Assembly: GCA_039619475.1 (NCBI GenBank)
Contig: CM077115.1
Coordinates: forward strand, 554,550,826-554,614,825
From: Icerya purchasi
Lineage: Eukaryota > Arthropoda > Insecta > Hemiptera > Monophlebidae
Length of the DNA stretch: 64,000 bases
Reading direction: 5' to 3'
In this document: positions 34,168 through 46,189 of the stretch, piece by piece
Layout of the letters: each line of letters begins with the position of its first letter
Numbering within the stretch: the stretch's first letter is position 1
The notes under the pieces: model-generated
What the model saw: only the letters and a program-made list of their open reading frames with translations
The model's database searches: none
Told to the model about the DNA's origin: nothing
Program-made: the position numbers and the translations under genes

Positions 34168-34247
34168 GTATCATCACAATAGCGGATATAATTTTTGCGA
34201 CTTGTTGTGTGGTATCTTCGGTTTTTTTAATTTTTGGAGTTTTAAAA
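34168..34247 (+). CDS. Candidate internal exon 2 of a split membrane-protein gene
   Basis: An 80-nt segment is bounded by an acceptor (T-rich tract then GACAG) and a consensus donor GTAAGT. Its frame starts with two bases completing a Gly codon from exon 29397-29439, then gives 26 residues, IITIADIIFATCC followed by VVSSVFLIFGVLK, ending in phase 0. This is a clear transmembrane segment of about 21-23 residues ending in a lysine. Small insect four-pass membrane families (for example MARVEL-like or DUF4728-type proteins) have this look, but the family is not established. The longer 124-residue open frame over this site is in a different frame and is not coding. Confidence 0.55.
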
Positions 34248-36961
34248 GTAAGTTAAATGGAATATACGAATTTAATTTTATCGCGAAATGTATATGCATA
34301 AACTTTTATTTCCGGTATCGTAAAATAATATCTATACATAAGAATAAAATTGCCGAACAGTCTATTTTCGAATTTATGGTTAAAAAAATATGATTTTTGA
34401 TTCGTTGCTGGTCATTTTTAAAATTTGCATTTGGATGTGTCCATGTTTGGTCGGGCGCTGTCCGTTGAAAACTGTCGACCGATTTAGATAAAATATTTAC
34501 ATAATACACATTCATTTCCCGTCTTATTTTCAACAAAATAAGTAACGAAGAAGAAGACGTTATCGTAACGGAAAATAAATATTATTTTTGTTAATTAGTT
34601 AGGAGAATATCCATCCTATCATTAATAAATTGTCGACCGCAAAAAAAGTGCCTTAATTGTGAAATTAAATTTAAGATAAGAACCGTTCTAAGAATACTGT
34701 TGTTTAATTAAAATTTCGAAAAATTCGGATTATCACATTAATACAAGCTCCACCTGCAGCGTGATCTACCGAAATCGGAAATTATTATTTTGCTACATGG
34801 ACGATTGTGTGCCGTTATTTGTTTAACCAATAAATACAAAATATTTCGCTTATCTAGTGGTACGTTGTCGGAATGTACATCGGTATAGACTCTATTTATC
34901 ACACTTATAACTGAATATACCGTGTGCTTTGTTTTTGACACGTTGTTGCTTTAGATGTCGAGAATTTAGCAGAAATAGCAATTATGAATGTGTACCTCTC
35001 TACTCTATCATTGTACCATACGTACGACTGCGGTTGATGTACTCGAGTCTTAAGTAGGTTAGTGCGTACACATATAAAGTTATTGACGCGGTTTACTTGC
35101 GAGTACCACTACCGATAAGTGAGGAATTTTGTAATTTCTCACGAAATCGATTGTTTCTATTTAATTTCCGGCAATATCTACAATTACAGTTAGTACAAGT
35201 TTGGTCATTTTTACCTGTCGTATTTTAATAAATAATCAAACTCGCCTTTCGTTATATCGTAATTAATTTCGTACTGCGCATCACTACACCATAATCATCA
35301 AATCACCGACGTATCGAATATAATATTTATTTTAATCGCAATTTTCAGCTCTCAGTTCGAATTTCGCTAGTCCAGACGGTTCCAACTATTTTTTTTTTTT
35401 ATTATTAAAAGTTCATACGTTGAAAGTTAAATTTTGAGTGAACGCCGCGCTATCTACTTAGTACGCTTCTTACAGATGTGATGACTTTCGCTAGTAAATT
35501 TTTTCGCAAGAGTGACAGATTTTTTTTATTATATAAACGTTTTGTTTTTATTTTTATATACAAAAATGTTTAATGCTCTGATTTCTTTTTTTTTTAACTA
35601 AAAGTTTATTTTTTTGATTTTGGAAACGAAAAAATTATTCAGCTCGTTTCACGCACAAAGAATAAATGAAAATTCAATTTTATCAATATGCAAATTGGTT
35701 TGTACAAAAAATGCGTAAACCTAGACGTAGACGCGTCGAGAATGCAGTTCTGAAATCTAGAATTGCGTTTATTACCACATAAATATCAAATCGGCTTTAC
35801 CAACCGAAACAACTGTGTGATTTAGATAATCAAATTGTAAATTGTACATAATTTTCTCTAAAAATTACAATAAATAATTATGTACATATATTTTAAAACT
35901 TTATTTACTGTGTCTACATCAAGTTTGTAAAGTTAAGAACGAAAACTTTTCAGTAGCAGAATTCCTACTTTTCAGTATCGTTTATTCATCTTACTTCTAA
36001 AAGTAGGGTTTGTTTTAGAGTCGGGCATCATTTTTAATCAGCAACAGTAATAATAACGTTACAAATTACTATATGAAACTACGTAAATATTTGTACATCT
36101 TGGAAATTTACTACAATTTTAGTAGCGCCATCTATTGAGGAAATCGTTAATTACATTTCTTAAAGTTTTACAATCCTGCCACTAGGGTTAACCTTGTCTT
36201 CATGCGAAAACGACATCCCGTAAACTTTTCCTTATACAGTATCTATCTATCCATGATGACTTAATACGAAAAAAAAAAAAAAAAAGTTAAAACATTTGCC
36301 GAATAGTTTTTATAATTACTCTTCTATGAGTGATACTCTTTAACTGGACATTGGTGAACAAGCTCGATTTTTACAGCTCAGAAGGTAACATCGAAAAAGA
36401 ACTCCAAGCACAATTTCGAACATTCTGAAAAAACCAGTTGACGGATTCCTTTATCGGATGACTGGAAGAAAAAATTAATTTTAGTAAGACGCGGCTCTGA
36501 TTTTGAGAGAGATGAAAAATGTGTAAAGTAGCTTTAAATATTTTTAACGTAAATGAATTAACGAGTTAGACAATGAAGAGCAGCCTGCGTTGATAGATAA
36601 TACACTTTTTTCGTTTTTTTGTGAAAGTTTTAAGAGCATCGTAAGGATGAATTCGGAAGTGTGTACAAAGAATGAAAAGAAACACTTACACATTAAATAT
36701 CAATTTTTATAAAATTATACCGCGTCTAAAATAAATTTTAATGAAAAAAAAAACTAGCGTTAAATACGAAAATTAAAAAGGATGTACCCGCTTCCGCTAA
36801 AATCTTTTCAATATTTACTAATTTCAATAACCTCGACTGTGAAATTAAACGTTTCAAATGAAGACTGACAGCTCACCTCTAGTATATTTCAGGTCCTCGG
36901 ATAACCGGAAGTGTCATTTCTGGGAATTATCGTGCAATTTAAATTAACGTTTCCACTACTT
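34248..36961. other. Putative intron sequence, unassigned
   Basis: AT-rich. No element, exon or RNA gene recognised. Open frames at 34306-34941 have no motif. Confidence 0.4.
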
Positions 36962-37325
36962 AATTTTTTTTTCCTTTTTTTTTTTATTATTATTTTTCAC
37001 TTCGTCCTCCGCTTTGATTCACCTTTTTGAAAGATTTAGATTCTAACGCGGTTACAGATGAAAAGCACAAAGGATTGAAGTAAGGGAATTACCGACGGAA
37101 ATGGAAAGGAAAGTATAAAGGAAGCAATGTAAGGGAAACCTAAAGCCAAGATTTTCAAATGCAAAAAAGACCCCGTTCGCTAACAAGAATCGAACATTCA
37201 GGAAAAACACGGTTTTATACGCCTGATAAAATTTAATATATTACGTATGCCGGATAAATCACCCAGGTGAAAGAGAAGCCGAAAGAAAGAAGAAACTGGT
37301 TCGCAATATTCTCTTTCGATTTTCA
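36962..37325 (-). mobile_element. I-like non-LTR retroelement, C-terminal fragment with A-tail
   Basis: Minus strand. The translation LPLYFPFHFRR and a TSFILSFPFPSVIPLLQSFV-like segment near 37050-37130 corresponds to ATYILSFPLPSVIPLLLSFV of the copy at 20754-21475, and nucleotide landmarks (CAAAGGA near 37067, ATGGAAAGGAAAG near 37099, CGAACATTC near 37190) occur in the same order. The T-rich run at 36964-36994 marks the A-tail. Heavily mutated, 5'-truncated. Confidence 0.65.
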
Positions 37326-37972
37326 ATAGGGACCCTTAAGCTCATAAAAAAAATCTTAAATTTCATCAGGATGCGTTACCAAGAATCAACGGAATACACA
37401 TTTCACTTACTCAAAAGAATCATAGATGATTTACGATAGATATATATGTATATTATAAGTTTGTTTTTTTTTTTACTTATCAACAGTCGTAAGGAAATGT
37501 ATTTTTTAAAAATCGTTATAACATTTGCACAAATTTTTTACAAAAACACTGCCATTTACAGGAATTATTTATTTTATAAACACTATTATTTACAGAACAT
37601 CGTGTTATTAAAATAAGCATTTAACGGGTAAGCGTTAAGAAGTTTAAAAAAAAGACGGCATTATTGAGAATAATATTAGAAACGTAGTAATTATTTAACT
37701 GTTAACGTTATTCGAACATATTTTTCTTTTTTCAATTTATTTCGAAAATAATAACTGCCCTATTATTTTTATTTTTTTCAAATGATGAGTTGTATACGGC
37801 TTTTCAAGAACTAAATAGCGCAAAGTCCAATAATCTCTTAAACCAAAATTCGACTGTAAATCACTCTTTCACTGGGGAAAAATGAAGAAAACATTTCAAA
37901 ATATACAATGGTTTTACTTTTTACATTTACCAAGAGCCTGTGGTAAATAAAATTATAGATTAAAAATACTAC
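37326..37972. other. Putative intron sequence, unassigned
   Basis: AT-rich, nothing recognised. Confidence 0.4.
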
Positions 37973-38420
37973 AAAAAACACGCTTTTATAGCAATGCGAA
38001 TTAAAAAGTAAAAAATAATTTTTAAATATAAAGATAATATTCAACACAGTGATGAAAATCTCCCGAGTCACTATGTATTTTAAGTTTTTCTAATAAGCTC
38101 AAAATGAGAATAAACTAATTCACGACTAATTAACTTTAATGTAAAAGAAAGCGTGCTTTTGATATCAATTGTTTATACTTTTTCTTTTATTTTTCAACTA
38201 TTTGTAGGTCGATTTAATTTATTAAATATAGTAAGCACCCCACGCTTTCTCTTAGATTAAAGAGTTAACATTTGTTGTGAATTAGTTTATTCTCATTTTG
38301 AGCTTATTAGAAAAACTTAAAATATATTGACTCGGGAGATTTTCCTCACTGTGTTGAATATTATCTTTATATTTAAAAATCATTTTTTACTTTTTAGTTC
38401 ATATAAAAGCGTGTTTTTTT
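37973..38420. repeat. Long imperfect inverted repeat (hairpin, ~188-bp arms)
   Basis: The left arm 37973-38160 and right arm 38233-38420 are reverse complements with scattered substitutions and a few indels, roughly 85-90% by eye, with a spacer of about 72 bp. Long stretches such as AAATATAAAGATAATATTCA and TTTTTCTAATAAGCTCAAAA are exact. No hAT or piggyBac terminal motif is seen at the outer ends (AAAAAACACGC), so it may be a MITE of unknown type or a local inverted duplication. The 77-residue minus-strand open frame in it is not a gene. Confidence 0.9.
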
Positions 38421-38882
38421 AGCTTTTTCAAACTGTAATTTTATTTAACATTTATTCTCACTAAAGTGTTGCAAAATCTCTAATTGTTTGAAAACCGGCT
38501 ATTTGACGGCTGTTTCCTTCTCTCCTAAGCAAACACATAGATATATATATATAGCCTTTTTTATGTTCAACTTGTAATTTCTCCGATTCGTCCTCGGTCC
38601 CCGACTATCTGCTTTTATACCCTGTAATATATCGATCTTTCTTATGGAAATCCTCCCATGAAGTCAACAATGCATACAAATACTGGCTTGTACTATCCCA
38701 GATAGGACTTGGGATTTCTCTTCTCAAATTATATGTCGTGCTTTACGTGCACTATTTACATTTTCTGACTCTTTAGACGTAAGATTTAAAAATAATTTTC
38801 TTTCGTTGCTTAAACTTCTGTTATTGAACCTTTTAATTACTTTACCGTGGTTCGTAAAAAAACAGAAGCATTAGACTGTAAT
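38421..38882. other. Putative intron sequence, unassigned
   Basis: A (TA)n tract lies at 38540-38552. Nothing else recognised. Confidence 0.4.
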
Positions 38883-39110
38883 CAGGCCTGGATTTAGGGG
38901 AGGGCTAGGAGAGGCTACAGCCCCGGGCCCACCTTATGAAGGGACCCCTAAGAGGCTCCCACCTCCGACATGGATGGTTAAACGTGCAATAATAGATGTT
39001 TTTCCAAACATCTATATTGCATATAGAATATTTGTAACTATACCGATCGCAAATTGTGAGGCGGAAAGTTCTTTTTCGATATTAAAAATAATAAAAATCA
39101 TGTACAGACA
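38883..39110 (+). mobile_element. hAT-like element remnant: left end joined to transposase C-terminus
   Basis: It starts with a hAT-type terminus CAGGCCTGGATTTAGGGG and soon reads IYIAYRIFVTIPIANCEAES and SFSILKIIK (38995-39095), the C-terminal dimerisation domain of ZMYM1-like hAT transposases. The usual 500 or more residues between end and C-terminus are missing, so it is an internally deleted copy. It is a different family from 2835-5101. A family C MITE begins at its 3' side, and no right terminus was seen. Confidence 0.68.
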
Positions 39111-39380
39111 AGTGCGTCGCCAGCCGATGATCCCGGGGGGGGGGGGGGCAAGATGATAGAAAGAGGATATGAGTTATAGGAAAAATAAAATTTATAATTT
39201 GTAAAGGCTCTTAATATTTTATTAAACAAGAATAAAATCTTAATTAAAACATAATTTTCGTGGGTTCTGGGGCAAATTGTTCTACTATTTTATTATAAAA
39301 GTCTTCTAAATTATCCATGATTAGGCGCCTATGAATACTCGTCATGGCCAGTTGATTTCCAGTTAATCCCCTTGGTTTCA
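39111..39380 (+). mobile_element. hAT-like MITE, family C, copy 2 (3'-truncated)
   Basis: It begins AGTGCGTCGCCAGCCG followed by a G tract and aligns with 30244-30500. It contains an extra segment (TTCGTGGGTTCTGGGGCAAA near 39258) absent from copy 1. The right inverted terminus is missing, and the sequence runs into an I-like fragment. Confidence 0.62.
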
Positions 39381-39384
39381 TAAA

Positions 39385-39815
39385 TTCCCGCCTTTGCAGC
39401 GCTATATTACTTCCTCCTTATGTTGGTTGCGGTTCGATCATAGCTTGCTAGATCTTTCTATCGACTTTCAGACTCTCCTTACTGTCCGCTACATCCTCCC
39501 AATGATATCTACGAATGTAATTCTAAGCACATCCTTTTCGCATGTTCTGTCGTCTGAACGTTTACTTCTCTACTCCTTCAACTTTTGAGACACTTAATAT
39601 TCCTGCTCACTATAGTGCTGCATCTGTTGTCTCTTTTCTTTCGCTATCTGTTGTCGCCGCCCTTGTATCCTTCATTGATGCTATAGCTGACCGCATACGA
39701 ATCTAAATAATTAATTGAGACTTAATTTTTTTTCTTATCGAACATCATGGGTCAATGCTCTTTGTCAGCGAGCCCAAAGAAAAATAAAACCAAAAACAAA
39801 AAAAAAAAAAACAAA
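39385..39815 (+). mobile_element. I-like non-LTR retroelement, C-terminal fragment and 3' end
   Basis: Across frameshifts the translation gives LNIPAHYSAASVVSFLSLSV and VAALVSFIDAIADRI (39585-39700), the final residues of this family, preceded by a decayed knuckle region (LSSERLLLYS near 39555). The 3' UTR has CAATGCTCTTTGTCAGCGAG near 39752, matching the copy at 7040-7427, and ends in an A-rich tail at 39780-39811. Confidence 0.7.
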
Positions 39816-41454
39816 AGGCGCGAGAACCTGAAAAGTTCTAAAAAATTTCAATAACGATGATGATTTAAAATTTATTTCAACTGTAACGAAAGGTGTTCGT
39901 ATGAACCTAATCAGTGTTTGGCTGATGGACATGATCATCAGGATTTATTTAAGTAATGAGAAAAGTTAAAACTTTTCATTTACTTTTCGGCCACTGCAAA
40001 CCAATGAACGTACGAAACAGTTACAAGAGGGAGGTGTGTCAGTTAAAGTTCGATTTAGTTTGACAACATGAAGGAATTAGTAGTAGAAATGGTCAATCGA
40101 AGAGGATAGGGTAAGTGGCGAATCCTCAGATACTTCCAGTCATGCAGCGAAGTACCGGAGCATATTGATAAAGAAGGAAAAATTTGCCAGCAATTCGCTG
40201 GCAGCAACGATTAATCCGGGGGGCTAAATGAGGATTCTTAATACGAGTAGTAATGCCGAGTTAATTCTATTTCAACACTTTTCTGTCTTAGCGAAGTGCC
40301 GGGAACATGAAAAGGTGTGTAATGTTAAGAAATGGAAATACAAAAGAGAAAATGGAATAGAGCATTCGGAAAAAACATGATCAGCGTCACTGCATCGTTT
40401 AAACGAGCAAGGCAACGTGGAAGAAATGTAAAAAATAGAAAACAACAACCAGAAAATAGTAAAAGGTATGAAAAAATAGCGCAGATGTTAAGATGAAGAT
40501 CAAGTTAAAACTGATACATTTTACACACTGGCCTCGTAGCAAAATTGGAAATTCGAAAAACAAGAATATTTCTTTCTAACAGTTCTATTTAGAAATTATT
40601 TTAAGCGGATATGTATTAATCATTTTTGCAAATCTATTCTTGTACTGTAAACATTTTTAGGCTACCTAGTTCTGTCCTTGCTTAATACATTGAAAATTAA
40701 CAAACTCATCAAGCTCGTTAACTTCGCGAAGGAATGTTTATGCAATAAAGTAAAAATAAAATTATAAATAAGCATCAACGGAAAATGGTTTTCGATGTTT
40801 TATCATTGCATCTCGTATTAATTCTGGTCGCGAGTAGCAATTTCAAAAAATAAATTCTCACCCAGGACGACGCTAATTTCATTATTATTACCCTTACAGT
40901 TGATAGATTGAAGAAAAAAAAATCGATTAATTTTTGTTTAATGGAATTCTACGCAAATTGAAACACATACTGAGAAACGTTTATATCCCGTACGCTAATT
41001 GGTCGCTTATAAAATTTGTTTCTGAGTAAAATAATTTTGCGAGCGATATATCAAAAAAAAAAAAAGAAAAAATAAATTCTTTATTCGTCAGTTTAAAATA
41101 ACAGAACACGCTCCCGCCTATACGGCGTAACGGGTTAAACTCAACATTAAACCGATCGCTTTTTACGACTTGCATTAACCAGTCTTACATGATCCTTACA
41201 TGATTCTGTAAAAACTAAATATACTCCTCTTAGACCTTGAAGCATCGTAAAAAATTACTATTGTAAACTTTTCGCTTTCTTATTTTTTCTGATCACTTTT
41301 TAATTTCGATCGATTAGTTCGGCAAAATTCCAATAAAGTTTTTATAGTTTGTAGTTTTTTTTTTAAATAAATTTAAACGAAATATCACTCTTCTTATCGG
41401 TGTATTTATTATAATCATTTATTGTACGAGACTACCAGATGAGTGTTTTTTGTT
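39816..41454. other. Putative intron sequence, mostly unassigned
   Basis: A possible minus-strand I-like C-terminal scrap lies at about 40290-40440 (DADHVFSECSI readable), too short and mutated to call firmly. A short inverted pair CGCTGGCAGC / GCCAGCAATT sits near 40172-40196. Otherwise nothing. Confidence 0.4.
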
Positions 41455-43735
41455 TGTTTTTTTTTTTTTTTTTTATTTATTTATTTTTTACATATAAAGA
41501 TTTAATGTGGTTAGCGGTGGAAACCATTCAATTAAGTTTTTCGTTTCCTCCCCCCTCCACATTGTACAAAATCATTAATCTTATCTTTAAAATTTTATAA
41601 TATTAATATAAATTGATATTGTGTATTTTCTGTATAGCAATTCCTTTTTGGCCGAATTATTGAATATATTTATTTTTTTAATTCTCCACAGTCCTCCGCG
41701 ATCTCCATGTTTAAAATGTTACATCCATTCAGGATATACGCTGTCCTGTTCATTGCTTCTAATGCAATTTTCTGTTCCTGCTATCTTGAATCTTTTCAGA
41801 TATATTTTGAAATTCCCATGGCCTGATATAAATTGTATATTGGAAAGAAATTTGGCGTATAATAATTGTTGTTTAATCTCTGCTTGAATGTTGGGAAAAA
41901 ACCTTTCGTTATTCCACTATGATTCGTCCACACCGCTTCAAACTCCTCCGCATATTCTTCCATGATAAATTTTTTGAATTGTCTGTCTGTTATTATTTTA
42001 TTCTCTACTATATATCTATTATATTTATATATGCGATTTTTTCGAAAGTTTCTTCTATCTTTAATTCATTTTTGATTGCAAAAATATTGACGTATGTTTT
42101 TCTATATCCAAATATGAATATTCCAGCTATGACTGATGCGTTTGTATAATTTTTATTGTTTTGTAAGCTTTGATTAGTTTGATTGCTATGATATTCTGTG
42201 TATGCTTGCGAAAAATTTTTGAAATTTATTGAACTTTAGCATATCCTTATAAATAATACTACTATATAATAGATTAGATAATATCACTGTTTTGTATAAT
42301 ATTGTTCTTTTTTTGTAATTCATCTGATTGTTAAAAACAGCTTTGTGAATATATTAATAAATTTCGTAATTTTTTCATTTAAGTACTTGCAGTGGTTGTA
42401 AAATTTAAGGTTTTTATCTATCGGTACTCCGAGGTATTTTACTTGGTCCTTTACTGTAGTCCGTATTTATTTAAGTTCATGTTGATTTTTCTGCGGTTGA
42501 ATATCATCAAATTTGTTTTGCTCATATGTAGATTAGGATATTTCTAGGAACTCTTTTATGTTTCTTATACACTATTGCTATTTTGTTTTCTAACTTTTCT
42601 GTATTTCTATCTGCTACTATGATTGCTAAATCCGGTCTACAAATGTTATAATTTTCACATCGTTCGGTAATTCTAACTTATATATTTGTGCAAACACTTA
42701 TATTCCATAAATATGGGCTTAACATCGCTGCTTGTAATATACCTGTATCAACGTGTACCGTTTTTTTTTTTTTTTGTAGTTGTTTATATTAATTTCCGTA
42801 TATCTTTGATCGTAATATTGATTTAGAATCTCCGATAAGTTATTGTCTAATTTTAATTTTTCCAGTAGTTTTATCATCTGATTTATGTCAATGCTATCAA
42901 ATGCTTTTGTAATGTTTACAGTTAACATTACCGTTTTGTATGATTTACTTTTGTATTCTTTAATAGTTCTGTACATAAATTGCTAACTCTGTGTTGATTT
43001 CCCTTCCAATGCTCCATACTAATCTTTATTAATTATATTTCTTGTTACACAAAAGTTTTTGATTTTACTTAGTATGCATTTCTCATAAATCTTACCGAAA
43101 TTTGATAACATGTTAATCGCTTTGTATGACGTAGACTCTTTTTTTAGTTTACTGATTTTATGTATTATTATGGTTCTAGATAATATCTGGATAGTAGCTT
43201 TTCTCGAATAATTTATTTATATATTTTGTTATTACTCCCGGGGACTTTTTATTGAATATGTTTACAAATATGTTAGATATATTATCTGGTCCAACTGCTG
43301 TTTTCTTGTTTAACTTTTTAATTATTTCATTTATTTCTTCTAATGTATCTGTTTATGATGAATGGTTTACTATGTAAGTACATTTTTTCTGCTAATAAGT
43401 CTACTTTTTCTTTGTCTGTTGTAGCCCATCCATCTAACATTGTGCTATTTCTAGTCTAGTGTTTCTATTCATTAATATTTTGTACTTTAATGCAAATGGT
43501 TTGTTTGTTTCCGTTAACTTCTTCCATACTTCCATTTTGGCTATTTTAATATTATATTTGTAATTATTAAATTCTTTTTTATATTCTTTAAATGATAACT
43601 CTCTGCTCCTTTCATTTTTACATTTTTTGTACTTTTTATATTTTGCGATGTGTAGACACGTATAACAGGTTTTAATTTTGTTATATACCAATTTTTCTAT
43701 ATTTCTCAAATGATATTTAAGATTATTCATTTAAT
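41455..43735 (-). mobile_element. R1/I-group non-LTR retroelement, near complete RT ORF remnant
   Basis: Minus strand. From 43730: a pre-RT region KMEVWKKLTETNKPFALKYK (43500-43560), then TLEEINEIIKKLNKKTAVGPDNI near 43270-43340 (the conserved KTAVGPDNI entry motif). RT follows with VMLTVNITKAFDSIDINQMI (42850-42920; first catalytic Asp replaced, NITKAFDSI), KLEN-IAIVYKKHK, ILYKTVILSNLLYSSIIY, then AEEFEAVWTNHSGITKGFFP (near 41900) and HILNGCNI-like C-terminal residues near 41720. The T run at 41455-41474 would be the A-tail. Many stops and shifts. Plus-strand frames in this region are shadows. Confidence 0.72.
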
Positions 43736-44429
43736 AATTAATATTTTTCCTTTTTTTTAAATTCTTTTTTTTTTTTCTTGAAATTTCCGATATCTTTGCA
43801 GTGAGTAACAAAATAATGGACTTTTCAAATTCTCATGATGCGCTTTTAACGATTTCTCTTCAGCGTTATTTATCATTGATGCAACTGTGAAAAAACCTGC
43901 GATATTTCCGTGTTATTCCTTATTTTTGAAACTTCTTTAAGCGAAGTATTTTTATTTTATTTTATATAGGTGCGTCGCTGTCTTTGACCAGCAACGGGAA
44001 ACAGACGATTAGAGATAGAGAGTGAAACACATTGAAATAAGCAATTCTGGACGTCGTTGCTGGGGCATGCTCAAAGGCTCAAAGGGGGGTTTATAAAAAA
44101 AAAAAAAAAAGTAAGCAATTACAACTGCAGATGGTAAAGGAATTATAAGGAACAGAAGACCGGCCTTTAAATGGAAATATGATTTGCATCGTATTTGAAA
44201 TTTGAAAGGAAAGATGAAATTACGAAAATTATTGTAGATGCGAATTAATTCGGCGATTCTCTCGTAATTTATACAGGTAGCTTTATTTAGTATGGAAAAT
44301 GCGAATATAACAACCATTTCTTACATACGGGTTTCCTGCTATTTTGATCTAGATCGGTTCACAAATAAATACGGATATATATATATATATATATTATTGT
44401 AATCAATTTTTCTTTATATTTATTTTCAG
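43736..44429. other. Putative intron sequence, unassigned
   Basis: A (TA)n tract lies at 44377-44394. The pyrimidine-rich stretch at 44405-44429 serves as acceptor for the next candidate exon. Nothing else recognised. Confidence 0.4.
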
Positions 44430-44574
44430 ACTAAGATAGAATATATCGAATTTTTCGTCATCGTTTGGATGCTGGACACGATATATGATGTTGTTGTAGT
44501 TATTATTTTATTATACGGCCAATACACTAAAAATCCGTTGGTCGATTGTATTATTCCAGGCACTGTTTACGTCT
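44430..44574 (+). CDS. Candidate internal exon 3 of a split membrane-protein gene
   Basis: A 145-nt segment lies between acceptor TTTATTTTCAG and consensus donor GTAAGT. In phase 0 (matching the phase at the end of exon 34168-34247) it reads TKIEYIEFFVIVWMLDTIYD, then VVVVIILLYGQYTKNPLVDC and IIPGTVYV, ending after one base of the next codon. It holds one complete transmembrane segment (FFVIVWMLDTIYDVVVVIILL), a short polar loop, and the start of another hydrophobic stretch. No stop, strong splice sites and codon-like composition make this the best-supported exon in the window. It may be preceded by an unrecognised exon in the 10-kb intron. Confidence 0.62.
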
Positions 44575-46189
44575 GTAAGTTTCTATTCCATTAATCTTAA
44601 AAATTAACAGTATCTTATCTGCATAGAAAATGAATATTGTATTTAAATATATTAGAATATTTTTAGAATTGAAATTTACCCCTTTTTCACGAATATACGA
44701 TCTCATTTTTAAGGTTTGAAATGGAAAGCTTTTTTTGTTGTTATCGAATAAGCACTTTGTTCCGGAACGAAATCAAAATGTCAAAAAAAAAAAAAAGAAA
44801 CAAAAAAAAACAAACTAAACAAATGAATCTGGTTTAAAGTTCAAATTTCAATCGAAATCGGATCATGAAAATCATCATCCGTTAACATTTTGAACAAATT
44901 ACATTTTGTCCATCAAAAGAGCTGGCAGTGACTAAATAAAACCGAAAGCTGACCTTAAGTAAAAGAAAAAAAGCGATAATACACACAAAACGACACAAGT
45001 TATACTATTTCTTTTATTTGTTATGCGGGTAACGAATGCGGTTGGGTTCAAAAAAAAAACAAAAAAAAAACATATTCCTAATGTACTTTTAAGAATTCTT
45101 GCAATACGATCTCCCGACTAGGAAAAACCTATTATTTGATTTCTTTTCTTTTAAGTAATGCTGTAGGCTTTTGTTACTGGATTTATTTCGTTCCGAGAAA
45201 CTACAATTTCATCGTCTTATGTCTAAATATTGTCAAATTGTTTTTGGGGACTACTTTTTTTCTTAACAACACCTACCACCGAACGTTATTCGTACAAAAA
45301 TCATAACGCAAAAAACCGTAAATAAACTGCAACGAAGCATTTTTTTACCTTTGCAATGATTTCGTAACCTTTAAGGGTATTAATCATTAAAATGGCGCTA
45401 TTAATCATTTCCGACTGATGATAACGACACAATTTTATCCATAGACCTTGGAAAAAACCATTCCGAGAAGATAACCGTGAGAAAGCATCGAAATCCGTAC
45501 AACGTTGCACATAGTAGACGCTATAAATGATACGTGTTTGTCTGCTGCTTTTACCTGCAGCTAGGCTAGAAGCACGAAGGGGCTACGAAAATGTAGATGA
45601 AGATAAAAGATCGGCGTGCGTGGTTTTAAGGAAGAACACGATTGCGAGTGGATTTGTTGTGTTAACATCATCTGAAAGGATTTCGGAAAGTTAACGATGA
45701 AAAGATTAGGAATTAAGCGTAGGCAAGGAAGCAAGAGATGGCAGAATAGAAGAGTCGCAGATTGTAGGCTTTTTTTTTTTTTTTTGTTAACAAGATGGTG
45801 ATGAGTAAACTATTAGTAACTGAAATTCTCTAATTTATGTGTTTTAGGGGGCCGTAAAAGCACCATTAGTGGAGATCATAACAGAATTTAGTTACAAAAT
45901 GAATTTAATAAATGGCACACGGCCCGGAAAAAGTAAAAAAAAAAAAAAAAAAGACTTTACGATTTGGAACTATTTACAAAGATTATTTTGCGAATACGAT
46001 AGTGAGACCGTTTATTTACGTGTATCGGTGATAATTTATTTCTGCGAGACGAACCTTTTTATAGACTAGGATCAAGAAGGTCCGTTCGCTTATTTAGTTG
46101 GGATTTTTGTACTTGCCCGTTGGATGGTTGATCAGATATGGTGAGAGGAGGAAACGGATTATTAGGTAAAACGGGAAAGAATGGGATTT
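44575..46189. other. Putative intron sequence, unassigned
   Basis: No element or exon accepted. A segment after a TTTTAG at 45846 is open for about 100 nt but runs into a lysine homopolymer, so it was not called. Confidence 0.4.

Noticed and set aside
34019..34393. 124-codon plus-strand open frame
   Set aside because: It covers the candidate exon 34168-34247 but in another frame; the exon frame gives a clean membrane segment and good splice sites, whereas this one is an AT-rich Phe/Tyr/Asn string.
41621..42149. Plus-strand open frames with hydrophobic content
   Set aside because: They are shadows of the minus-strand R1/I-like C-terminal region.
45846..45960. Possible exon after TTTTAG
   Set aside because: It leads into a long A run, has no good donor and no phase agreement with neighbouring candidate exons.
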